From the NCBI RefSeq assembly GCF_014633365.1, contig NC_068341.1, forward strand, positions 43,170,044 through 43,234,043: 64,000 nucleotides of DNA, read 5' to 3'. A model generated the notes under the pieces. It was not told where the DNA came from. It ran no database searches and worked only from the letters and a program-made list of their open reading frames with translations. Positions 36,200-48,200 of the stretch are shown piece by piece. Origin of the DNA: Diospyros lotus (taxonomy: Eukaryota > Streptophyta > Magnoliopsida > Ericales > Ebenaceae). A program made the position numbers and the translations under genes. Within the stretch, counting starts at the first letter, position 1. Every line of letters begins with the position of its first letter.

Positions 36200-36820
36200 T
36201 GTTGAAGTTTGCCTCAAGTTTTGTCCTAGAAGATAGCAAAACCGGAAAGGAGCATGAAGGAGTAGTCTCGGCTAAAGAAATTAGGCAGTTAGGGGTTAAA
36301 GTGTAATTAGTACATTTTGTTGGGGTTAATATGTAATTTCCTTAAGTTAGTTAGTTGCCTAAGTGTGTCCGCCTCCTCTATAAATAAGAGGGCAAGGCGC
36401 CTGTTGAGAGAGAACTTCTATGAGTGCTCTAGTCCTTTGTATTATGAGTGCAAGGCATTATTCAAGAAAGGAAGACTATCTGAAAGTCTTGGGTTTATTT
36501 TCTTGGGGAAACAATGTGGAATTGTACTCGGGTTTGTGGCTATGAGGGCTATGATGTACTGATCTTCTTTCTGAAAATAAAGACCGCTAGGAGGGCTCTT
36601 TGAAGGCTGGATGTAGGTTTCCTCAAAGGAAACCGAACCAGGATAAATCCTTGCGTTATGTGGTACCGAACCAGGATAAATCCTTGCGTTATGTGGTTTG
36701 CTTTCTGTTTCTTGTTCTTATGTTTTCTGTTTTCAATTCCTATAATTGCTGGGTGGATTTGAGAGTGTTGAGAGAGGCATATATCTTCCAAGGTCCATTC
36801 CGCATAGTCCTAGGATAACA
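36200..36820 (+). repeat. 3' LTR of the gag-only element, with internal duplication
   Basis: 621 bp. Compared with the left copy it carries an extra ~33-bp tandem unit (ACCGAACCAGGATAAATCC occurs at about 36631 and 36665), which explains the length difference. Confidence 0.9.
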
Positions 36821-36825
36821 AAGAC

Positions 36826-39800
36826 ATCTGCTAACTGGTCATTGGAATTGACAAAATCTGTGGTAATACAGCCAGATAAAATCTTCTCTCGGATGAAGTG
36901 ACAATCTATTTTGATATGTTTGGTCATCTCATAAAAGACTGGATTGGAAGCAATATGTAATGCAGCTTGATTGTTGCAAATTAATCTCATATGTGACATC
37001 TCCCCAAACTTGAGCTCCTGAAGCAATTGTTTTAACCAGATAAATTCACATGTTGCCAAGGCCATATCACGATATTCTGTTTCTGCACTCAATCTAGCAA
37101 CAACCTCTTGCTTCTTACTTTTCCAAGATACTAGGTTTCCTCCAACCAGAACACAATATCCTGAAGTAAACCGTGTATCAGAGGGAGAACCTATCCAATC
37201 AGCATCAGAATATTCGACGACTTGAGTATGACCTCTGTCCTCATACAATAGTCCTTTACCTGGAGCTCCCTTAATATACTTGAGAATTCGAACTACCACA
37301 TCCCAGTTGCTATCGCAAGGAGACTGTAAAAACTGACTGAGAAAGAAATATCTAGGCGAATGATAGTGAAATAATTAAGTTTTCCGACTAGCCTGCAGTA
37401 TCTTTCAGGATCAGCAAGAGGCTCCCCCTGTTCTGGTAAGAGCTTTACATTAGGGTCCATAAGAGAATCTATAGATTTACAATCAAGCATCTCAGTTTCT
37501 TCCAAAATGTCTTAACACATACTTTTGTTGAGAGATAACAATACCAGAACTGGACTGAGCAACTTTTATGTCAAGAAAGTATTTAAGTAATCCCAAGTCC
37601 TTAGTTTGAAAATGATGGAAAAAATGTTTCTTCAACTGAACAATACCATCTTGATCATCACCTGTAATAACATTATCATCCACATAGACAACCAAGTATA
37701 TACACCTCCTCTGTGATGTGTGTTTAGAAAAGACCGAATGATCAGACTCACTACGACTCATACCAAAGTCTTGAATGACATCATCGAAACGACCAAACCA
37801 GACTCGAGGAGACTGCTTCAACCCATATAGTGTGCGACAAAGTTTACAAACCTGCCCAGACTCCCCTTGAGCAACAAACCCAGGAGATTGCTCCATATAA
37901 ATCTTCTCTTGAAGCTCACCATGTAAGAAGGCATTCTTAATGTCCAGCTGATACAACGGCCAGTGGCGCATAGCTGCTATAGAGAGAAACAAACGCACAG
38001 ATGACATCTTAGCAACAGGGGAAAAAGTGTTACCATAGTCAAGACCATAAATCTAAGTATACCCTTTGGCAACCAAACGAGCCTTAAGGCGATCAACCTG
38101 CCCATCAGGACCCACCTTGACAATATAGATTCACTGCCAGCCGACAAGAGATTTCCCTAGGGATAAAGGTACCAAATCCCAAGTACCATTGGAATGTAAA
38201 GCAGTCATCTCATCCACTATTGCTTGTCGCCACTTCGGATCAGAAAGCGTCTCACTAACAGTCATAGGTACTGAAACAGAGGATAAGGAAGACACAAAAA
38301 CACAAAAAGGAGACGAGAGATGGTGATAGCTAAGAAAATTATAAATGGGGTGAGGATTGTGAGAAGATCGGGTACCTTTTTGAAGGTCAATAGGAAGTAG
38401 ATCCTCAGAAAGCAGGACCGCAGCAGGTGGAGAGACTGGAGTAGGATGTGAGGCAGCAGGAGTCGCTGAAGTAGTAGGAGACACGGGAGAAGGCATAGGA
38501 ACAACATCTCCACTGGGAGGAGACCGAGGTTGATGACGCCGATGATAAACCTGTAATGGGGTAGAAGAAGGAATAGGGAGAATGGTAGCATGAGGACTCG
38601 CGGTTGACACTTGGAAGGAGGCGAAGAGTAGAAAGGAGACGACTCAAAGAAGGTAACATCCGCCGAAAGAAAATAGCAGCGGGTGTCAGGAGAATAACAC
38701 TGATAACCCTTCTAAAGGCGAGAGTAACCAAGAAAAATACACTTGATGGACCGAGTAGACAATTTATCTTGACTGGGAGATAGGTTATGGACAAAGCAAG
38801 TGCACCCAAAGACACAGGGAGGAAGAATATATAATGGTTGATCACGAAACAGGAGAGAGTGAGGATTCTGGTGCTGAAGAACCGAGAAAGACATCCTATT
38901 AATGAGATAACAAGCAGCAAGGACAGCTTCAGCCCAAAAGCGAAAGGGGACATGATGATGTAGAAGAAGAGTGCGAGTAGTTTGAATCAAATGTCTATTT
39001 TTATGCTCAGCATTCCCATTCTGTTGTGGTGTATATGCACAAGACGACTGATGCAAGATCCCTTGAGAAGACATAAAGGTAGTAAAAGGAATAGAAAAAT
39101 ACTCAGGGGCATTGTCACTGCACAATACTTGGACAGAGGTATGAAATTGTGTTTTGATTTTAGTACAAAAGGATTCAAAAATTGAGAATAACTCAGAACG
39201 ATTTTTCATTAAATATAACTATGTGCAACGAGAATAATCGTTGATAAACGTTACAAAATATTAAAAACCCAAAACAAACATGACACGACTAGGACCCCAG
39301 ATATTAGAATGAACTAAAGCAAACGGGGACATAGCCCGATTATTGACACGCTTTGGAAAAGAAGTGCGAGATTGTTTTCCAAGTTGACATGACTCACAAT
39401 GAAAAGATGACAAACTAGACAAACTGGGGACCATCTTCTGAAACTTAGCCAAACTAGGATGTCCCAAATGATTGTGGAGAAGAGCAGGAGACTCAGTTAC
39501 CGAGCAAGCAACAGGAGATGCAGGAAGGTTGAGATGATAGGGATCCTGCGACTCACATCCGATGCCAATCATCTGTCCCGTGCCACGATCCTGGATAGTA
39601 ACAAAATGATCATCAAAGGTGATAAAACAATTTAAGGCACGCATAAGTTTACTAACAGAGACAAGATTAAAGGGACAATGAGGAAGATAAATGACATAAT
39701 CTAAAGGCAGAGAAGGTAAGGGTTTGGTAGTGCCAACAGCTTCAACAACCGCTTTGGACCCATTGGCTAATGTTATAGAAGGTAAATAAATAGAATTAGT

Positions 39801-40844
39801 AAAATGAGAAAACAAATGGGAATTATCAGAGATATGGTTAGAAGCACCTGAGTCTAGGACCCATGGTCCTAAAGAGGATAACTAAATGAGACAGGCAGTG
39901 GAATCACCAAAGTGGGCAACAAAGGCAACTGTGAATGAGGATTGCTAGGACGTCTTATACTTGAGATACTCATTATAGTTAGCCCCAGTGAGAATGACAT
40001 ATTGCGGTGGATGACCATCAAATGACTCAGATCGAGAACCATCGGCATGAGCAACATTAACACGAGGAGGGCGACCATGCAACTTATAACATTGTTCCTT
40101 AGTATGCCCTCACTTGTGACAGTAGTTACACTTGGGGCATTTGCCCTGATTACTATGATCTCCTCCCTGTTCGCCACTACTCTGAACCTGTGAAGCCATA
40201 ACTGAATGATCACCTGCAGAAGAGAGAGGTACTGTAGGAACAAATGAAACCCGAAGAAGACGAGAATACACTTCATCCATAGTAGGACTAGCAAGAATCT
40301 GATCATAAATAGGAGTAAGGTCAGGACCAATGGCAACTAGAGTATACACCATAAAGAACTTGTCTCGCTGAGCTAGATCCTTTGCAACAGTCTTACTAAC
40401 AGGTAACAAGGAGTTAAATTCAGCTTTAATAGAAGCCGTCTGACCAAAAAAATCAGGAAGAGTCAGACCCTGCTGTCGTAAACTAAGCAGATTAAACACC
40501 ACTGAATACAAACATTGAATGTCATTAGTGTATAGCGCCTTGGCCTGAGCCCACAATTCACACCACGTGATGTAGTTAGTATAGATCGGATGAAGAGAAT
40601 GATCAATTGACTGCCACAGGAGACTGCACAATAGAGCATTAGCTCTTTGCCACTCAGTTATATCTGTGGTCACATTCTCGACCTTGGTAGTTAGATGATC
40701 CTGTAAACTTTGACCCATACACCATAATTCAACTGCCTTGGACCAAGAGATATAATTGGAACTGCTCATCAACTTCTCAGTACCAATGGCTGGAGAGGGA
40801 GACAAAATACCAAAGAATGAGCCAGATTTACTGGTACCAACCAT
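36826..40844 (-). pseudogene. copia gag-pol remnant
   Basis: On the minus strand, gag starts at the ATG at 40844 and is stopped by a TGA (40112-40110) inside its zinc knuckle (CNYCHK, then GHTKEQC in frame after the stop). Further along come protease/GAG-pre-integrase pieces (39815-39261; LLHNHLGHPSLAKFQ), the integrase core (39209-38712; CSDNAPEY, TPQQNGNAEHKNRHL), reverse transcriptase (38007-37492; LDIKNAFLHGEL, LVVYVDDNVITG) and RNase H (37299-36826; EYSDADWIGSPSDTR). Several frameshifts and stops interrupt the reading. The 3' end of RNase H continues past the nested element at 32657-32582. Confidence 0.9.
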
Positions 40845-41457
40845 GTTGGACAAAAGGGAGCCCTACAAGATCAACAGATCTGAAACAAAAGGGGTTAAAA
40901 ATAGCCAAACAGAGAGGCTGGATGATCCAGCATAGAGAATGAAGCGTGGAGGCACGTTGGAGCGACAATAGACGGTGGATCCTGGTGATCCAGCATAGAG
41001 AATGAAGCGTGGAGGCCCGTTGGAGCGACAATAGACGGTGGATGTTGGTGATTAGCGGCGGCGAATGGCAACGGATGGCGACGAAACCACTGAGACTGGG
41101 ATGGACTGAAGGAGGTGAGTCCAATGATGAAGACGGCGTTGCGATTAGAGCACTAGAGAGAGAGATCAGAGCAAAAAAGTCTCTATGAATAGTGCGAGAG
41201 AGGCGGCGTGTGGCGGCAACAACGGCGATGGTCCTCCGGGGGTCGATAGATCGGAGGATGGTGAATGCAACGGCGGTGGCGGTGTGTGTGATCGGTGGCC
41301 GGATGGTGAAGACCCGCTGCAAACTAGTAGTGCGAGCTGCGGAAACGCAGTGGGCGGCGACAACGGTGGCACGACAGGCTGCGGCGATCAGTGGCGACAC
41401 GACCGACGATGGTGGTCAATGATGTGGGCAGCGGCGGCAGCTAGGGTTTGTATTTCA

Positions 41458-41469
41458 GCTCTGATACCA
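41458..41469 (-). other. Primer-binding site of the copia element
   Basis: Minus-strand TGGTATCAGAGC abuts the end of the 5' LTR and is complementary to initiator tRNA-Met. Confidence 0.92.
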
Positions 41470-41628
41470 TGTGAAGCTTAGGAAGAAAATCCTAACTTTT
41501 AATGTGTATACCATTTTAATTAAACTTATAGACTATACACCTATATATATATATATATATATACAAATACAATGGGCCATGGGCTCTAACATAAAATTAA
41601 CCCTAGACTATAATTATATAACTCAACA
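41470..41628 (-). repeat. 5' LTR of the copia element
   Basis: 159 bp, plus-strand reading TGTGAAGCTTAGG to ACTCAACA. The TA microsatellite within it is longer than in the other copy. Confidence 0.88.
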
Positions 41629-41633
41629 CTCAC

Positions 41634-41850
41634 TTTGATTTCACTACTAGATCATCTATGTAAAACTCCAATGTCTTATGGAACATATAATCAAAAATAG
41701 TTATCTTAGCCATTTAGTACATGACTTCCACATTTTTTAGACCAAATGGTAATGACGGTGTAGTAAAAATTTCTGGTTGATGCTATGAGTGCCATCTCAA
41801 TTTGGTTATATCTATTAAACCTGTTCATAAAGGAAAACATATGGTGTTTC
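41634..41850 (-). pseudogene. gypsy reverse transcriptase fragment, proximal half
   Basis: Minus-strand frames contain PFGLKNVEVMY and FYIDDLVVKS, the last with the YxDD catalytic motif. Both are conserved landmarks of gypsy reverse transcriptase. The domain stops at the copia target site and resumes at 32413 on the other side. Stops and frameshifts show it is old. Confidence 0.75.
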
Positions 41851-42144
41851 ATGGTCAAAGGCAATTAGAGTATCCATGTGCAGGAGGGAAAAATCATCTT
41901 TTGGACATAATTGACATGCTTGAATTTGCTTGTTCTTCTTGAGACTACTATCACAATCATTTTTTTGGTTGATATTTGTTATTTTTAAGCTGTCTAAATG
42001 TTTTGCTTTGTTCTTGCAGGTTACTGAAGTTTAAGTTGGCCAAGTTCATCTGGTCTACATATTGCTGGCAATATAAAGGCTAATGTTATTGAGTTCATTT
42101 TCATCTCAGAGCATCATTTTATTACCTGTACAGCTTCTTTATTG

Positions 42145-45100
42145 ATGGCTGGTACTGGTTCTTTGCAAGTGTCTCTTCAATTGGGAATATGCAAGAACCA
42201 TAGATGTAATAAACAATTCCTGGTAAGAAATCATTTCTTCTAATCACTTTTCTTTTTAAGCTTCTCTTGGATTTCTTGTCTGACTCCATGTGTATATCTT
42301 CTGTTTGCAGAATGTGAGGCGAAGCAGAAGATTACATTTGCTGCGTGCCAATCTTCCATCATCTGCTTTTGTATGGTTCTTTGTGCTTGAAAATTTAAGA
42401 ATTTGTATCTCTAGTTGAGGCATCTTACACTCTTTTGCTTCAACTTAAACTTGTGGAAGATTCGAATCTTAAGCTAAGATGTATCAATACAAGACAGGGT
42501 ATGGACGTGGAAATGGAAAGAAGACACGGGATATGGTACTTTGAAGAGAAATAAGGTTTCGGATACAGACAAGGTTTTATTAGTGGTGTTCATGAACATA
42601 ACATTTAAAAAGCATTGGAAATATTGAATAGTACCCCTAATCCAATATTAAGATGTTGTTCGTTTTATCACACTTAAAACTAAATTGTGTCTCCAGTGAA
42701 CGAGGCTTCTCTTTTCATGAGAGTTAAGGAAGGTTCTTATTTCTATGCTGCCTTCCCCTTGCCTTTCTGCAAAGAAGCTGTTTCTACAATTTGAACCCAT
42801 GACCCTTCCGGTATCAAACAAGCAACCTTACCGTTACTACCAAGACTCGCCCTCTTATCACATATAAAACTATGCTCTAATTAGAGGGGGAATGTTAGTT
42901 TGTAAATTAAAAGAATCAAGTGTAATTCTGCCTTTGTAACGTAAATAATAATATCTAAAAGGTGAGGCTGCAGGGTACTCGCATACATTTTTCTCTTCTC
43001 TTCACTGGCATCTGGCAGTATGTAAATAGAATTAAGAGTCTTGAAGCTGAGAAGGATCCGAATTCCTAAATATCACGTGGCACCTTTCCCAGTAACTTAA
43101 AAATTATATGTACAGATACAAATATGGATATGGGATATGGGGATTTGGTGAGCATGGCATGAGTGCAATAATATGCAATCCACCAAAAATATAATATTAG
43201 TTTAACATAAAAATACCATATTGTTCACAAATTTAAACATTATTGACATATAAGGCATTATTTCAGGGTCACAATGGAGCAACCTTGCTGTTGCACCAAG
43301 GGTCATCATAAAGTAGTATGTAGAAAACCTATGCATATTGATGTCATATGGAAAACCTAGTTTAGTCTCTAACTAGTGCGTGTTCAGAACATCCCAGACA
43401 TGGATACATCACCTCTGCTAGTAGATACCGTGGATTGTCAACATCATAGTTGACTTTCTTAATGTTATTCGGCCTTTTAATTGTTTGCTTATGCCCTGCT
43501 CAGGTCAATGCTGCCATCTGTGCTTCAAATAAGTTCAGTGTTGTACTTACCCTTGAAGGGTGAACTGGAGCATAAGTTTTGTTTGTTAATGTTTTGGCAG
43601 CTTGTCAATACTGTGATTTAGTGGCTCAATAGTAGGTTTTCTGAATGTTACTTTCTACCTCTTCAGTATTGCAGGTATGAATTCTCTTGAAACAGTAAAA
43701 TTGCATCCTTGCCTTCTTCAGCCGAAGACACACAATTAACTTATTCTTTTCCTTTCTTTTTATTATTATTATTATTTTTTTTTTATTTTTTTTTTGGGGG
43801 GGGGTGGGGTTGCAAACTGAATGTTTATGATTGCCATGAACGCTCTAGTAGTTTCTTCATTTAATTTTACGTGGCTGTGAGGTTGACGGCTGCAATTCTT
43901 CTGATCATATCATTTCAACATTTCTTAATCTTCATAATAAAGAATAACTTCAGGCAGTAATTTCCAATTTCTACTTTCAGCGAGAGGATCCATGGAGTAT
44001 TGGTCTTTCAGGCAGTGTATACAGCCCAATATGGTCCATCCAATATAGAAGAAAAAGGTTTAAGTGCCACTCAATGCTGGATCCAGGCAAACCCTTTCAA
44101 ATTTCTTTTATGAAGAATACAGCTACTGCTTTCATGAGGTCATTCTTTCCTTCCTGATTAACTTGCTCACATCTGCATGTGCATGCCACAATATTCCTAA
44201 AGAATTGCTTTCATTTATACTTGTTCATAGGTGGTTACTTACGTATTAATGTTAATGCACGACAAATACATTAATTTGTTTATTCCATCTTTTATTCTCT
44301 ATTGCTTTATGTGAGCTATTTTTAGTCTTATAAAGATCAGTTCAGTTCTGGTAAGGCTTTCTATCATAGTTTTAGAAACCAATTCATCTTAATTTCGGTT
44401 GACAGCAGCTTTCTTCTATTATAAATTATAGTTTTAAAGTGTTTTAAAAGGGCATATGCGCTTAATTTCAAGCAGTTCAATTCTTTCACCCCTGTGAACT
44501 ATTTGAACATCAGCAGGATTCTGCGCATTATGCTACATTTTATGAATTAATGACCATTGCATGTGGGACAGAGTCCAAAAACTTACAAAAAGAGATGTTG
44601 GTAATCTGTTGAAATTTGAAAATATGAACTTCTTAGATTTCTGGAAGGCCAATTCTGTGTATTGTTGCAACCCATCTATTGGACTATTATCAATGGCATA
44701 GTGATGGGAAACAAGATAGAAATATTTTAGAAGATATTTTAGATTAGATTATTAATATGTTTTGTTATTTGAATATCTTTGATTATTTCTTTCCTAAGTA
44801 GTTTTTAGGGAGATTTGGAATATCTTTGCCAAAGTAGTTTGAGGAAGATTATATTTCCATTCTAGTTAGGATATGATTTGGTCTTTGATATGTTTCCTAA
44901 TTAGCTGGGGTCTCTAGTCTATATAAACCCCTTAGAGATGTACTGTTTGGTAGACTTTGATGATTGATATTGAGTAATCAGGCTTACTCATGTGTTTTGA
45001 TTTTGGGTCCTGCATCACATGGCCATGGTATTAGGACCATATTGAACAACAAAGCAGTGAAAGTGTGAGTTCAAATATCAGTTGAACTAACTGGTGGTTC

Positions 45101-45172
45101 ATCTGGTTCAATGGTTGTAGAAAATATAGTTTCAGTTTTTCTCTATTTGTTTATATAGCTAGTTATGTTGTA

Positions 45173-45211
<39 letters not shown>

Positions 45212-48200
45212 TCATTTTTGTTTCTTGAAACAAGGTTAGATTATATTATAATAATGCATAAAAGCAAGGTCACTAGAAGCAGTGATACAACAACCCTATC
45301 TAATACAAACAACCCCAAGAAAACCTGAACTAGACAGAGAATGAGATACTGAATCAAACCCTCCCAACAATAGAATCGCTACCAAGATACATTGAGAAAT
45401 CATCACCACTAGACAATGAAAAATAGCCAGGAGAGACTGATGCCAGAAAATTTGACCTGAAGCTTGATTTACTGAATATTTTAATTCTTCAGGCCACAAA
45501 AATGCCTAGGTGCATGTCTCTTTAGGTGCATTTCTTGTTTTTTTCTAGTTGGAGAAACAATACCAAAAATGGTGCACACTAGTGAAAAAACAAGTTTCAG
45601 AACCAGACATTCGAAACAGGTAGGCTGAACTGCCTGGGTCTTTGGTTTTGGTTGGTCTAGTTGAACCAGCCAATCAAGCTGGCTCTATTTATTTTTATGG
45701 CTAGTTGTGTTATCATATGTGATGAAAGATAAATATATGAAGAGAATATGGTTAGTCTTTAGGCCACAACTATTGGGTAGGCAAGTCTCTTTGGCGGGCA
45801 TTTCTTTTTTCAGTTGGAGAAGAAATCAACTCATTGAAGACCAAAATGGTGCACGCTAGTAAAAAACCAGTTTCAGAACCAAACATTTGAAATAAAAGAC
45901 TGAAATGCCTGGGTCTTTCCTTCTTGTTGATCTAGTTGAATCAGTCAACCAAGCTGGCTCTGATAAATAGCTCTGAATTTTCTTCTTCTGGAGAGTTGAT
46001 GCATTGAAACCTTGGACCAAGGACCCACCTATATTAAAAGTTTTTGTGGAGATATATCTGACACCAGTAAAATATACACAACTGTGTCAATATCTCAGTT
46101 TTAGTGTCAAAAGTTGGTAAGAGAATCGAATTCATCCTTTTGGGTCTATCTATGTTTGATCTCCTATAAATCAGTTTAACACTTTAATTTGTATTGGTTT
46201 GTTTAATCATTCTTTGTCTCTTGGATGATTCTGGAGCAAGACCCAAACAGTTAAGTGATATCACTTATAACAATTGGTCTCTGTTCTGTGTATACCTTGT
46301 TATATTGAACTTACATTTGAAAACGTTCTTATATCATGCAGGTCATATAATGCTTTTCAAGGTAGTCCTACTTTACTTAAGTTGGTTTCAGCAGTAGGTA
46401 TTATCGTTTTTGCTGTATGGGGTCTTGCACCACTCATGCGTCAAAGCCGAAACATATTTCTTCATGTAGGAGCTTTCTTTTTTATGTATTTATTTCTTCT
46501 ATTTCTGTGGTCAGAGTCAAACCCACATAACTAATCTTTTATAACATTGAATGCCAAAATATTCTGCAGAAGAGTGATAGTAGTTGGAAAAAGAGTAGCA
46601 CACATTATGTCATGGCCTCTTATCTTCAACCTTTGCTGTTGTGGACTGGAGCAATGATCATCTGCAGGTGTCACTGCTGTGATTAATACAGAAACAGTTA
46701 CATTTTCTGTTCAAAGAAAACAGTACATGTTAATCATTAAACTGATAGCAGTCAATTTTCTTTCAGGGCCTTGGATCCAATGGTGTTACCTTCAGAAGCT
46801 AGCCAAATTGTTAAGCAACGCCTGTTGAATTTTACAAGATCATTGTCAACTGTGATGGCTCTCGCTTACTGCTTATCAAGGTGAGTGGTATTTATTATCA
46901 CTCCCAAATGGGTAGGTTCAGTCTTCTGCTTGGGAAACAGATTTGTATATGCTTATTTTTCTTTGATCAGAAAAATAGATGAAATGACTCTAATGAATGA
47001 AAACAATGGGAGAAGGGTGTTACTAACTTGGTTAAGAAAAACACAGGAAGTACTGATCTGGAGTACGATTTTGTGACCAAAATCATCTGGCTGCTGGTGG
47101 GTTTTTAGGGACATCAGCACTATCTGCTTAAGGGAAGAATTAAAAGTTCACCAAGGACAAAAATCCAAACATCAAGCTGAATTAGGTAATATCCTCCTCA
47201 ATAGACCTGTACTTATCCCTTTGGAAAGGGAAGAGAAAAGGCTACTGTAATAGAAAAATACCAGTTTAAACTGCCCACTAATTTCATAGTTGCATTAACA
47301 AAACTTTTGGCCTCAGCCTCTTATTATCTGATCTAGAGCTATCTTCTTGTCCAGAAAAAGAAAACAAACCAAAGAAATTAATCTGCCCTTAGATGGTCAT
47401 GTTACTAACCTGATAAGGATAGTATAAGTGTTAACTGTTAAATACCCCTACAGAATTACAGTATAGTTATGATACTATAACAGCAAATGAAAATGAGAAG
47501 CCACAGTCTGATGCATAGAAATCCCATAACTTGAGTTACTGGAAGATCATGCCATAGTGAATTTCTAGATTGACGACATTATAATAAGTGCTCTTCAATA
47601 TGATTTATATCATTTCTAAAATGTTTAGATTTCATTTATTCAATTCCATTATTGGTTCAATTGTGTGATTGATTAAATGCTCATTTAATTTGCTCCTATG
47701 TATTATTTGTATTTGGTCCATTGCCTTAAGGTTGGTTAGAGTTTTCAAATTTCTTCCCTTTCCAGTTGGGTGAAGATTTGAGGGTGAGGTTCTTGTTGGA
47801 TAAGTGGTTTATTTTGGATCTTATAGCCAGTAGTTTATCAATCTTATCATTTAATCCTTATGACAAGGTGATTGTGGTGAGAACTTCTTCCTTCCTCCTG
47901 AGAGCGCTGTGCAGTCCTTGCATTGTGGATGTAATATTTAAGACTAGGAAGTTGACTTGATTTGGGCACCCATTATGAAAGGGAAGCCTTTAAATGATGT
48001 GTTTTTGCAGTAAAGAGGGACTTAGCTTTCCATGGAACATGGGGTAGTGATCAAACCCTTCCCCTACGGGTGCCTTTTATCACTTTTGGTAACAAGGGGA
48101 ATCATGGGCAAGTAGCCTTAAATTGTTGTTAAATAGGTAAAAGTAAAAGTGAGTTGGTGGATCATCTTCTAGTTCTTCTTCATTTTTTTTTTTTGAAGAA

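Larger units (their letters stand above)
32663..36820 (+). mobile_element. Gag-only LTR retrotransposon (TR-GAG type), nested in copia
   Basis: It is flanked by the 5-bp duplication AAGAC (32658-32662 and 36821-36825). Terminal repeats (588 and 621 bp) begin TGTTGAAGTTTGCC and end TAGGATAACA. A tRNA-Met primer site is at 33254-33265, and the purine-rich AAATGGTGGAGAAT precedes the right repeat. The only coding part is a copia-type gag (33347-34180). The following 2 kb has no integrase or reverse transcriptase motif. It is inserted head-on in the RNase H end of the copia element: coding similarity of the host element resumes at 32582-32657 on the minus strand. By hand the repeats are ~96-97% identical, consistent with a younger insertion than its host. 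Confidence 0.88.
32419..41628 (-). mobile_element. Ty1/copia LTR retrotransposon interrupted by a nested element
   Basis: Short terminal repeats (153 bp at 32419-32571 and 159 bp at 41470-41628) are flanked by the 5-bp duplication CTCAC (32414-32418 and 41629-41633). The minus strand has a tRNA-Met primer site (41469-41458), gag, protease, integrase, reverse transcriptase and RNase H, the copia order. Removing the nested insertion leaves about 5.05 kb, normal for copia. The two repeats differ at roughly 14 of ~150 positions by hand count (~91%), plus a TA microsatellite length change. Frames are broken in many places. Confidence 0.93.

Noticed and set aside
41185..41481. GC-rich overlapping open frames next to the copia 5' LTR
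   Set aside because: They lie in the untranslated leader between the primer site and gag of the minus-strand copia element. The several overlapping frames in both directions reflect GC richness.
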